Positions 54,995-63,518 of a DNA stretch of 64,000 nucleotides are shown in pieces. Where the stretch lies: the NCBI RefSeq assembly GCF_004123835.1, contig NZ_MZMU01000010.1:372001-436000 (forward strand), written 5' to 3'. The translations under genes and the position numbers were made by a program. Each line of letters opens with the position of its first letter. The stretch's first letter is position 1. This DNA is from Rhizobium leguminosarum. Its GTDB lineage: Bacteria; Pseudomonadota; Alphaproteobacteria; Rhizobiales; Rhizobiaceae. A model generated the notes under the pieces. It saw nothing but the letters and a program-made list of their open reading frames with translations, was not told where the DNA came from and did not search any database.

Positions 54995-57393
54995 ATTTCG
55001 TTGCATTTGCAGCCCTGCTGTCACACTGGCGTCGGAGACCTCTCCAGCTTCTGACGCTCGTCATGGGGATTGCACTTGCGACAGCTCTCTGGTCCGGCGT
55101 TCAGGCTATCAATGCCGAGGCGAGAGCAAGCTATGCCCGGGCAGCATCGGTTTTGGAGCAAGGCGGCCTTAGGCAGATCGTCGCCAAGGACGGTGATGGC
55201 ATAGCTAGCGAGCTCTATGGCAGCCTACGTCGAGCGGGTTTGAATGTTTCGCCCGTGATCGAAGGCAGCTACCGCTTCGCAAGCACCAGGATCAGATTGG
55301 TCGGCATCGAGCCTCTGACGATGCCAAGGGACACCGAGACCATCGCCAGCGGTTCAGACCTAACCGGCTTCTTTTCAGCCAGCGGACAGTTGCTCGTGTC
55401 CAGCGCGACTGCCGAGCGTCTGCGCGGCAGCACGGATATGACCGTCAAAATAGATGGCAATATTCCCGACGGCGCCGCCTTTGTCGACATATCGGTTGCT
55501 GACAGGTTGCTCGAAAAGCACGGGAAGATTGACCGTCTGGTGGTCGCAGCCGATCAGAAGGTCACCACGGAAGCTCTCGACCGGATTGTGCCCGGGCTGA
55601 CGATACGAGAACCGGCTGATCAACCAGACGTCGCTCGCCTCACAGACAGCTTTCACCTCAACCTGACGGCTTTCGGCTTCCTTTCGTTCGTCGTTGGGCT
55701 CTTCATCGTGTATTCGGCCACGGGTCTGACCTTCGAACAGCGTCGAGGCACTTTCCGTACACTTCGATCGGTTGGAGTCTCCCTTCGAGCATTGACCACG
55801 ATGCTCCTGATCGAGCTTTCGATGCTGGCGCTGATATCCGGGTTCATCGGCGTCATACTCGGCTACGTCATTGCATGGCTCCTGATGCCGGGTGTCGCCG
55901 CGACCCTCAGGGGCCTCTACGGCGCCAATGTGTCAGGCTCGCTATCCATTCGGCCGGAGTGGTGGCTGGCTGGACTGGCGATTGCTCTTGGAGGAACCGC
56001 TGTCTCGTCAGCTCAGAGCCTGTGGCGGGTTTGGAAGCTGCCGATTTTGGACGCCGCCCAGCCGCGAGCGTGGGCAAGAGAGTCGGCCAGATCGCTTGCC
56101 TTTCAAGCCGGAACGGGTGGAATTCTGCTCATCTTGGCTGCTATCCTGGCGATTGCTGCGTCCGGGCTGGTGGCGGGCTTTGCGGTGCTTGGCTGCCTGC
56201 TTCTTGGAACAGCTCTGATGCTGCCTGGACTTCTCGCCGTCATCCTGACCGCAGCGCAGCGATTGGCACGGAGCGCCCTCATGGAATGGTTCTGGGCCGA
56301 CACTCGCATACAGCTTCCCGGCCTGTCGCTGGCGTTGATGGCTCTGCTGCTGGCATTGTCGGCGAACATCGGCGTTGGCACGATGGTATCCAGTTTCCGG
56401 CTGACGTTCATCGGATGGCTGGATCAGCGCCTGGCCGCCGAGCTTTACGTGACTGCCAAGGATGAGGAGGAAGCTGCGCGGCTCCGAGCCTGGCTTCCGC
56501 AACGCTCGACGGCACTCCTGCCCATCTGGAGCGTTGACGGTGAGGTGCTTGGCGAGCAAATCCAGATCTTTGGTATCGCCGACGATCCGACCTATCGGGA
56601 GCACTGGCCCTTGATCGCTTCAGACAATGACGTTTGGGATAAGATCGCCGTCGGGCAGGGCGCTCTCATCAATGAACAGATGTGGCGTCGCGGCGAAGCC
56701 AAGATCGGCCAGCCATTGCTCATGCCTGGAGGTTGGAGGGCGACCGTGGTCGGCGTATACTCGGACTATGGGAACCCGAATGGACAAGTGATCGTCGGGA
56801 TCAATACCCTGGTCGACCACTACCCCGATGTCCCGAAACTTCGCTACGGTGTCCGAGTTGCTCCCGAGCATGCCCAGGATCTGAAGCGTCAGTTGGTCGA
56901 GGAGTTTGGCATTTCGGGTAGCGCGATTGTTGACCAGGCTTCGCTTAAGCGGCAATCGAGAGCCATCTTCGATCAGACATTCAAGGTGACGGGCGCATTG
57001 AACGTCTTCACCCTTGCTGTGGCAGGATTTGCCATGTTCTCAAGCCTCCTGACGCTGTCTGGTATTCGGCTTCCACAGCTCGCGCCGGTGTGGGCAATGG
57101 GTGTACGGCGACGGGATCTAGCGCTCTACGAAGTTGTCCGGACACTTGCACTCTGGCTGGGAACATTTGTGGCTGCGATCCCGGTCGGTCTTGCCCTGGC
57201 ATGGGTCCTGCTTGCGATCGTGAACGTGGAGGCCTTTGGTTGGCGATTGCCAATGATGGTGTTTCCAATGGATTGGCTTTGGCTGGGAACAATCGCTCTC
57301 GTCGCTGCATTGCTGTCGGTGCTGGTGCCGGTTCGGCGTCTCGGCTCGATTAGTCCTTTGGACCTGCTGAGGATTTTCACCAATGAACGGTAG
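54991..57393 (+). CDS. FtsX-like ABC permease (AttF/AttG-like)
   Basis: 800 residues made of two FtsX-type halves in one chain. Membrane segments near 20-40, 222-245, 270-306, 326-345, 375-418, 447-470, 667-690, 716-745 and 758-780, with large periplasmic domains at 45-220 and 475-660. This is the LolCE/MacB type of mechanotransmitting permease, but fused. Likely works with the ATPase and the AttH-like protein at 57383. Confidence 0.86.
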   Translation: MNFVAFAALLSHWRRRPLQLLTLVMGIALATALWSGVQAINAEARASYARAASVLEQGGLRQIVAKDGDGIASELYGSLRRAGLNVSPVIEGSYRFASTRIRLVGIEPLTMPRDTETIASGSDLTGFFSASGQLLVSSATAERLRGSTDMTVKIDGNIPDGAAFVDISVADRLLEKHGKIDRLVVAADQKVTTEALDRIVPGLTIREPADQPDVARLTDSFHLNLTAFGFLSFVVGLFIVYSATGLTFEQRRGTFRTLRSVGVSLRALTTMLLIELSMLALISGFIGVILGYVIAWLLMPGVAATLRGLYGANVSGSLSIRPEWWLAGLAIALGGTAVSSAQSLWRVWKLPILDAAQPRAWARESARSLAFQAGTGGILLILAAILAIAASGLVAGFAVLGCLLLGTALMLPGLLAVILTAAQRLARSALMEWFWADTRIQLPGLSLALMALLLALSANIGVGTMVSSFRLTFIGWLDQRLAAELYVTAKDEEEAARLRAWLPQRSTALLPIWSVDGEVLGEQIQIFGIADDPTYREHWPLIASDNDVWDKIAVGQGALINEQMWRRGEAKIGQPLLMPGGWRATVVGVYSDYGNPNGQVIVGINTLVDHYPDVPKLRYGVRVAPEHAQDLKRQLVEEFGISGSAIVDQASLKRQSRAIFDQTFKVTGALNVFTLAVAGFAMFSSLLTLSGIRLPQLAPVWAMGVRRRDLALYEVVRTLALWLGTFVAAIPVGLALAWVLLAIVNVEAFGWRLPMMVFPMDWLWLGTIALVAALLSVLVPVRRLGSISPLDLLRIFTNER

Positions 57394-58453
57394 AAAGTTA
57401 GCATCGGTCTTGATAGCGGCGGCTATGATCTGCGTAAGCGGTCCGGCGTCCGCACAGGGCTTCGCCGGATTGGGATCGAATGCGCAAGGTTTTGCGATCC
57501 CGGAGCGTGGCAATGGTCTTTCTTTCCCCGCCGATCATGGCGCTCATCCTGATTATCGGATTGAGTGGTGGTATGTGACCGCCAACCTCAAAGATGAGGA
57601 TGGCAGGCAATATGGAGCGCAGTGGACGCTCTTTCGCTCTGCGCTGGCTCCGGGAGACAAGGCAGGTTTCGCGGATCCGCAAGTCTGGATCGGGCATGCA
57701 GCGATCACCACCCAAGGCCATCAGTATGTTGCAGAGCGCTTGGGCCGGGGAGGCGTCGGGCAGGCGGGCGTTCAGGCAACGCCATTTCGGGCGTGGATAG
57801 ACGACTGGCGGATGGAGGGTACCGAGCGAACTGGCTCGGACGCCTTAGGCAACCTTTTAATCTCCGCGGGCGGGCCGGACTTCAGCTATACCTTCGACCT
57901 CAGGGCCAACGGGCCGCTCGTTCTTCAGGGTGACAACGGCTTTTCAGTGAAGTCGGCGAACGGACAGGCGAGCTACTACTACTCGCAGCCCTTCTATGAG
58001 GTGGCGGGGACAATCACGATGTCCGGGGCGCCGGTCGAAGTCACCGGGAAGGCTTGGCTCGATCGAGAGTGGTCGTCGCAGCCGCTCGCGTCCAATCAGA
58101 CGGGCTGGGACTGGTTCTCACTGCATATGGATTCCGGTGACAAGCTGATGGCCTTTCGCCTCCGTGATGACAAGGACGGGTTCGTCTCCGCGAACTGGAT
58201 ATCCGGGGATGGGCGAACGACACCTCTATCGAAAGACGACGTTCACCTTGAGCCGACACGGAAGGCAACGGTCGATGGGCGCCAGATTCCGGTAGAGTGG
58301 CGTATACGCGTGCCGGATAAGTCACTTGATATCACGACCAAACCGTTGAACGAGAAGTCCTGGATGGCAACCTCGACGCCTTATTGGGAGGGGCCGATAA
58401 ACTTCACGGGCTCCACGTCAGGTGTCGGGTATCTTGAGATGACCGGCTACTAG
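57383..58453 (+). CDS. AttH/CrtC-like lipocalin protein
   Basis: 356 residues with a signal peptide (1-25, GPASAQ). The AttH/carotenoid 1,2-hydratase double-lipocalin pattern is clear: DHGAHPDYRIEWWYVTANLK, GAQWTLFRSALAP, VTGKAWLDREWSSQPLASNQ and GWDWFSLHMDSGDKLMAFRL. Eleven-base overlap with the permease gene. In Agrobacterium, attEFGH has the same composition. Probably carries or modifies a lipid-like export substrate in the periplasm. Confidence 0.88.
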   Translation: MNGRKLASVLIAAAMICVSGPASAQGFAGLGSNAQGFAIPERGNGLSFPADHGAHPDYRIEWWYVTANLKDEDGRQYGAQWTLFRSALAPGDKAGFADPQVWIGHAAITTQGHQYVAERLGRGGVGQAGVQATPFRAWIDDWRMEGTERTGSDALGNLLISAGGPDFSYTFDLRANGPLVLQGDNGFSVKSANGQASYYYSQPFYEVAGTITMSGAPVEVTGKAWLDREWSSQPLASNQTGWDWFSLHMDSGDKLMAFRLRDDKDGFVSANWISGDGRTTPLSKDDVHLEPTRKATVDGRQIPVEWRIRVPDKSLDITTKPLNEKSWMATSTPYWEGPINFTGSTSGVGYLEMTGY

Positions 58454-58485
58454 GGCTCAGCCGCCACGGTTGCGGCTGGCCGTCG

Positions 58486-58660
58486 CCGTCTATCGTCGAC
58501 TCCTCGCGAAGCCTTGAGGCCTGGCTCTTCGAGTGTCGCTCATACCCATGGCCTTGACTAGGTCGTCACCGAGCGGCTCGAGACACCTTGGATATAAGCC
58601 TCGTGGATCACCGCTGTCAGAGCCTTTTCCGCCATGCGGCGCGGCTCCTGCTGCATCACT
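58486..58660 (-). pseudogene. IS256-family transposase remnant
   Basis: Minus strand pieces of the IS256 transposase N-terminal region in shifting frames: EKALTAVIHEAYIQGVSSRS, then a frameshift to DDLVKAMGMS, then another to SKSQASRLREE. No ends of the element are visible and no intact frame remains. Confidence 0.7.
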
Positions 58661-58923
58661 CCCTTGGGAATCGAACCATTTTCGTTTGCAGAGGTTGTTC
58701 ATGTCGGTCCAATACTGCAGCAATCCCGGTTGGGGCCAACAGGATACAGAATGGCATGATGACCACGCATTTGAAGACGAAATGAAAGAATCGTCGGGGG
58801 TCGAAAGGCGGTGGAACCACAAGCTTCATGCCGGAGAGAGTGGAGTCGCGTTTTGATCCGTCAAGGCGCCGATGGGAACTGTCCGAAGGTTCACGGGTTA
58901 CCTCGCAATCGAAAGGGATGACC
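58661..58923. other. Intergenic region
   Basis: Follows the transposase remnant; short frames only and nothing recognised. Confidence 0.4.
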
Positions 58924-59178
58924 ATGCCGTTTCCATCGCCGACGACCGAAGATCCTGCACAGCGTTTCGAAGAATCGAAGGACCCTGCCCGGAATGCACT
59001 GGACGAGGTCGTCGCCACGGCGAACCAAGCTGGTTGGGGCACGCAGGAGATCGCCGTCGCGCTGCTCGAAGCTGCCAAGTCCCTGAAGGACGCCAACAGC
59101 GCCGACCCCGATGCCGCCGATCCTCCGATTGGAGATGCCGTGAAGGAGCAGATCGGTCACGGCGAGCAGTTCGACTAG
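58924..59178 (+). CDS. Small acidic hypothetical protein
   Basis: 84 residues: EDPAQRFEESKDPARNALDE, VVATANQAGWGTQEIAVALL, EAAKSLKDANSADPDAADPP and a C-terminal KEQIGHGEQFD. It looks like a conserved rhizobial small protein but no family name can be given. AAAGGG six bases before ATG 58924 favours this start over ATG 58918. Confidence 0.65.
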   Translation: MPFPSPTTEDPAQRFEESKDPARNALDEVVATANQAGWGTQEIAVALLEAAKSLKDANSADPDAADPPIGDAVKEQIGHGEQFD

Positions 59179-59223
59179 AGGCCGCCTTCGAGAATGTATG
59201 CATCCAGCCTATGAGGACTCACC

Positions 59224-59631
59224 ATGAATGAGAACGATGAACTCCGCCAGGAGATCAGCAGGCTTGCCGAAGCGGCTGCCGCCTCGCGGATTTGCCACGT
59301 CTGCCTCCGTCAAAACCTCCCACTAAGATTGCGGCCTCGCGTCCTGCCCCGGCCTTTGGTCCTGCCAGGCTCGCGCGCCGCCCGCAATGACTTTGCCGTC
59401 CTCCACTGCGTTGCGGCCCATGCCGAACTCGGCAGTTGCTTTCTCTGCGCCGATCTTGGCATCGTCCCTGAGCTCGAACCACGACCCGACCACGCAAGCT
59501 ATCTCGATGGCTGGCTCAGGGTTCTCGGCCACGACAAGCGCGCCATCTTTTCGGCGGCAGCGCATGCGCAACGGGCCGTCGACTACCTCCATTCGTTGCA
59601 GCCGGACCTCAACGAGGAGGAGGCGGCGTGA
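59224..59631 (+). pseudogene. Chimeric frame: small-protein N-terminus joined to ArdC tail
   Basis: An open frame of 135 codons built from three parts. Residues 1-21 (NENDELRQEISRLAEAAAAS) copy the start of the small protein at 50878. Residues 22-65 resemble nothing and are Arg/Leu/Pro-rich as in out-of-frame DNA. Residues 66-130 (AELGSCFLCADLGI, DHASYLDGWLRVLGHDKRAI, AHAQRAVDYLHSLQ) are the C-terminal end of an ArdC-type antirestriction protein. The ArdC catalytic part is missing. Best read as a fusion of remnants. Confidence 0.6.
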
Positions 59632-59739
59632 GCCGTCTTTTCCTCAGCCATATGAGAGACGCGGATCACCGCGCGGCCCGATAGCCTGGCGAGCGCTTCT
59701 TGGGGAAAAGCGTTAGGACGGCGCATCCTCCCTGCAGGC

Positions 59740-60552
59740 TTACGTCGCCACGCTGAAATCAGCAGCAAGCACCGCGTCCTTCAGCGCCCGCGAATACGGA
59801 TGCTGCGGATCATCCAACACGGCCCTGGCCCGTCCTCGCTCGACGATTTCGCCTTTACGCATGATGATGATGTTGTCGCTGATGTAATAGGCGGTGGCGA
59901 GGTCGTGGGTGATGTAGACGATGGAAAGACCGAGCTCGTTTTTCAGACGGCCAAAGAGGTTGACGATGGCCATGCGCAGTGATGCATCGACCATGGAGAC
60001 CGGTTCGTCGGCCACTAGCAGGCGGGGTTGCGGGATCAGTGCGCGGGCGATGGCGACGCGCTGAAGCTGGCCGCCCGACAATTCGTGGGGAAACCGGCCT
60101 TTCACCTCTTCAAGGGTCAGGCCGACATGGACGAGCGCGGCATCCGCCATCTTCTCCGCCTGCTGCCGGTCCGGTCGTTTTCCCGAGAACGAAAAATTGC
60201 GGGCGGTCTCGAAGAGATAACGATCGACACGTTTCAGCGGATTGAAGGCTTCGAAGGGGTTCTGCAGAACCGGCTGCACCTCTTTCATGAAAGCCTTGCG
60301 TTCGGATCGGCTATGGACGGCGACGGTCCTGCCGCTGAATTCAAGCTCGCCTTCCGTTGGTTCGGTCTGGCCGAGGATCATGGCCGCGATCGTCGATTTT
60401 CCCGAGCCGGATTCTCCGACGATCGAGAGGATCTCCGGCTCCGCGCCCAGTTCGAAGCTGACGTCCTTGACCGCCGTGATCAGGCGCCGGCCGAGCATGC
60501 CGCCTTGGCGATAGACTTTCGTGACATGCGAGAGGCTAAGAAGAGCGCTCAA
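59740..60552 (-). CDS. Oligopeptide-type ABC ATP-binding protein (DppF-like)
   Basis: 270 residues. Walker [12 protein letters not shown], signature [15 protein letters not shown], Walker B LVADEPVSMVDASLR, H-loop ITHDLATAYYIS. It starts at TTG 60552, with GGAG seven bases upstream and a four-base overlap (TTGA) with the stop of the DppD-like gene. Last gene of the operon running from beyond the window edge. Confidence 0.87.
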   Translation of the reverse strand: MSALLSLSHVTKVYRQGGMLGRRLITAVKDVSFELGAEPEILSIVGESGSGKSTIAAMILGQTEPTEGELEFSGRTVAVHSRSERKAFMKEVQPVLQNPFEAFNPLKRVDRYLFETARNFSFSGKRPDRQQAEKMADAALVHVGLTLEEVKGRFPHELSGGQLQRVAIARALIPQPRLLVADEPVSMVDASLRMAIVNLFGRLKNELGLSIVYITHDLATAYYISDNIIIMRKGEIVERGRARAVLDDPQHPYSRALKDAVLAADFSVAT

Positions 60553-61538
60553 ACCTGATCTCCCGTAACGGCAAAACACGCCACGCGCCGCTGCGGCTCG
60601 ACGGTGACGAGCGGCGGAACCTTCTGCGAGCAGATCTCCATGCGCTTCGGACAGCGCGGGTGAAACCGGCAGCCTTCCGGCGGCATGGCGAGGTTCGGCG
60701 GACGCCCCTCCAGCGAAGGGCGGGACGTCGCATCGCCGATGCGCGGCAGGCTGCCGACGAGGTGCTGCGTATAGGGGTGGAGTGGCATGTTGAAGAGTTT
60801 GGCGGTCGGCGCTTCTTCGACAAGACGACCGGCATAGACAATGCCGATGCGGTCGGAGACCGTCGCGTGAACTCCCATATCATGGGTGACGAACAGGAAG
60901 GACGAGCCCATCTCGCGCTGGATTTCGCGGATCATCGACAGCACGTCGCGCTGAACGATGACGTCGAGCGCGGTCGTCGGTTCGTCGGCGATGATGAATT
61001 CCGGAGTCAGGATCGTCGCCAGTGCAATGGTCATGCGCTGGCGCATGCCGCCTGACAGTTCGTGGGGATAGGCGTCGAGCAGATGCGGATCTAGCTTCAG
61101 CCGCTGCAGATGGGTGGCGACCCTTTCGAAAAACTCGCTGTTGCCGACTTTCATGTGGCGAAAGGCGAAATCGGTGAAGGAATGACGGATCCGGCGCACC
61201 GGATTGAGCACATTCATCGAACCCTGCATGATATAGGACAGATGCCGCCAGCGCAGCGCCAGGCGCTCTTCCGGCTTCATCGCGTAGATATCCTGGGTGC
61301 CGCCGTCGAAATGGAATGTCACCTTTCCCGACACGACCCTCAGCGGCGGCCGGATCGCGCCGGCGATGGTCTTGATCAAGGTCGTCTTGCCGCTGCTCGA
61401 TTCACCGGCAACGCCATAGACCTCGCCGCGGGCAATGGTCAGGCTGATATCGTCGACGGCGCGCACCTCGCGATCGACGCCGTAGAGGAAGGCACGGTAA
61501 TAGGCTTTCAGATTCTCGATTTCGACCAAAGGATCCAT
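60549..61538 (-). CDS. Oligopeptide-type ABC ATP-binding protein (DppD-like)
   Basis: 329 residues. Walker A is GESSSGKTT (Ser in place of the usual Gly at the fourth position), signature LSGGMRQRMTIALAT, Walker [14 protein letters not shown]. The C-terminal oligopeptide-transporter extension has Cys residues (GCRFHPRCPKRMEICSQKVP) that bind an iron-sulfur cluster in related ATPases. One base after the permease gene. Confidence 0.88.
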   Translation of the reverse strand: MDPLVEIENLKAYYRAFLYGVDREVRAVDDISLTIARGEVYGVAGESSSGKTTLIKTIAGAIRPPLRVVSGKVTFHFDGGTQDIYAMKPEERLALRWRHLSYIMQGSMNVLNPVRRIRHSFTDFAFRHMKVGNSEFFERVATHLQRLKLDPHLLDAYPHELSGGMRQRMTIALATILTPEFIIADEPTTALDVIVQRDVLSMIREIQREMGSSFLFVTHDMGVHATVSDRIGIVYAGRLVEEAPTAKLFNMPLHPYTQHLVGSLPRIGDATSRPSLEGRPPNLAMPPEGCRFHPRCPKRMEICSQKVPPLVTVEPQRRVACFAVTGDQV

Positions 61539-61539
61539 A

Positions 61540-62397
61540 CTAATTTCCCATCCGGTTCAGCCGGCTGCGCGGATCATTGTATTCGTTCATCGACATGGAC
61601 AGCAGGAAGAGCGCCAGGAAGAGGACGACGATGACGGCGACGGGGGCGGCCACCCACCACCATATGCCTGATATCAGCGCCGAATGGGCATTGGCCCAAT
61701 AGATCATCATGCCCATGGTCGGCGTCTCGATATCGGTGAAGCCCAGCACCGACAGGGTGATCTCCATGCCGATCGACCAGATCATGTTGTTCATCGTGGT
61801 GGCAAAGACGATCGGCAGAACATAGGGCAGGTGCTCCTCGACGAGGATCTTGCGCATGCTCATGCCCGAATAGACGCTCTGGGTGGTGAAGGATCTCGTC
61901 TTCAGGCTGATCGCCACCGAACGGATGAGGCGTGCATCATAGGACCAGCCGAGCGAGGCCATGATGACGATCAGTACCGTCCAGGTCATGCTGTCCTTCA
62001 GCACGAAGTAGAACAGGATCAGCAGCGGAAATTGCGGGATGACCATGACGCTGTCGTTGATGGCCATCAGCACCCGGTCGACTGCGCCGCCGGCATAACC
62101 GGCGACGAGGCCGACGACCAGCGAGATGATGCGTGAAATGAAGGCGACGCCGATGCCGAAAAACAGGGTGTTGCGAAGCGCGGTCGTCAGCTGCCAGAAA
62201 ACGTCCTGGCCGCGCGATGTCGTGCCGAGCCAATATTCGCCATCCGGCGGCATGTCGGGCGGCAGAAGATAGATGTCGGTCGCGCTGTAAGGCGAGAAAT
62301 AGGACACCACTATCAAGCCAACGATGACGGCAAAGAGCAGCAGGCCGCTGAGGAATTCCATATTCTGGCGCGCGAGGTCGCGGACGATCGTAAACAT
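61540..62397 (-). CDS. Oligopeptide-type ABC permease (DppC-like)
   Basis: 285 residues. Membrane segment FLSGLLLFAVIVGLIVVSYF, then WLGTTSRGQDVFWQLTTALR, and the cytoplasmic coupling loop with KTRSFTTQSVYSGMSMRKIL. It starts three bases after the stop of the other permease. Confidence 0.86.
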   Translation of the reverse strand: MFTIVRDLARQNMEFLSGLLLFAVIVGLIVVSYFSPYSATDIYLLPPDMPPDGEYWLGTTSRGQDVFWQLTTALRNTLFFGIGVAFISRIISLVVGLVAGYAGGAVDRVLMAINDSVMVIPQFPLLILFYFVLKDSMTWTVLIVIMASLGWSYDARLIRSVAISLKTRSFTTQSVYSGMSMRKILVEEHLPYVLPIVFATTMNNMIWSIGMEITLSVLGFTDIETPTMGMMIYWANAHSALISGIWWWVAAPVAVIVVLFLALFLLSMSMNEYNDPRSRLNRMGN

Positions 62398-62400
62398 GCT

Positions 62401-63405
62401 CTATTCCACCTTGATGCGCGGATCGATCAGCGGGCTCAGAATGTCGATGATGAACACCGCGGCGGCGACGCCGACGATCGACAATGCGCTGAGGCCGAGC
62501 ACCAGGCTGTAGTCGCCGGCATGCACCGCTTCGATCAGCAGGTTGCCGATGCCCGGATAGCCGAAGACGATTTCGGTGATGACCGTGCCGTTGAAGATCG
62601 CGCCGAGCGACATGGCAAGCCCGGTGAACTGCGGCACCATGGCATTGCGGGCGATATAGGAGCGCAGAATCTTTCGCTTCGGAACGCCGCCGAGCTCGGC
62701 GAAGACGACGTAATCCTCGGTGATGATGTTGGAAACGAGCGCGCGCATCCCGATCAGCCAGCTGCCGGCGCCGACCATGATCAGCGACAGGGCCGGCAGG
62801 ATCGAGTGTTTCAGGATATCGAGGACGAGGGCAAAGGAGAGGTCCAGATTGGCATTCATCTCGTAACCGCCATTGATCGGCAGCACCGGCCAGAGATAGC
62901 CGAACACAATCAGAAGCACGAAGGCCAGAATGTAATAGGGAATGGGAAGCAGGGCGATGAAGACGAGGCTAACGGCTTTCAGCACCATGTCCTTGCGGTA
63001 ATAGCCGGCGAGCGCGCCGATCGCATTGCCGAGTACGAAGGTGATGAGCGTCGACACCGTCATCAGCCCGATGGTCCAGGGCAGGGACCGCAGGATGATG
63101 GTGGAAACGGGCGTGGGAAAAGCCGAGAGCGAGGGACCGAGATCACCGGTCGCAAGCCGCAGCCAGAAATTCAGGTATTGCTGCCAGATCGAGCCCTCCA
63201 TGCCGTAAAGCTCGCGAAGTGACTGGCGCATCAGTTCGATCGCATTCGGATCGGATTGCCCCATCTGGGTGATGGCGCCTATGCTTTCTTCGACCGGATC
63301 GATCGGGGTCAGGTGGGTGACGAAGAATGTGATGGTCACGCCAAGGAATACGACTAGCAGAAACTGACCGAACCGCTTCAGCACAAAGATCAGATAGGAC
63401 GTCAT
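62401..63405 (-). CDS. Oligopeptide-type ABC permease (DppB-like)
   Basis: 334 residues. N-terminal segment FGQFLLVVFLGVTITFFVTH, coupling loop ITEDYVVFAELGGVPKRKIL, and a C-terminal GYPGIGNLLIEAVHAGDYSL typical of DppB. The substrate is unknown; the operon resembles carbohydrate-transporting relatives of the Dpp family as much as peptide importers. Confidence 0.87.
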   Translation of the reverse strand: MTSYLIFVLKRFGQFLLVVFLGVTITFFVTHLTPIDPVEESIGAITQMGQSDPNAIELMRQSLRELYGMEGSIWQQYLNFWLRLATGDLGPSLSAFPTPVSTIILRSLPWTIGLMTVSTLITFVLGNAIGALAGYYRKDMVLKAVSLVFIALLPIPYYILAFVLLIVFGYLWPVLPINGGYEMNANLDLSFALVLDILKHSILPALSLIMVGAGSWLIGMRALVSNIITEDYVVFAELGGVPKRKILRSYIARNAMVPQFTGLAMSLGAIFNGTVITEIVFGYPGIGNLLIEAVHAGDYSLVLGLSALSIVGVAAAVFIIDILSPLIDPRIKVE

Positions 63406-63483
63406 AGGGCGGTGGTTCCTCTCTGGTTCCCTTCATCAAGTGGAAAGGATCGACGGACATGCCACATGCCCGTCGATTAGGGG

Positions 63484-63508
63484 GCCGGCGCGCAACACTC
63501 GCGCCGGC
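63484..63508. repeat. Intercistronic stem-loop after the binding-protein gene
   Basis: Perfect nine-base stem GCCGGCGCG (63484-63492) with CGCGCCGGC (63500-63508). Typical of mRNA-stabilising hairpins that raise binding-protein expression above that of the permeases. Confidence 0.65.
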
Positions 63509-63518
63509 GTTGGGAGGA

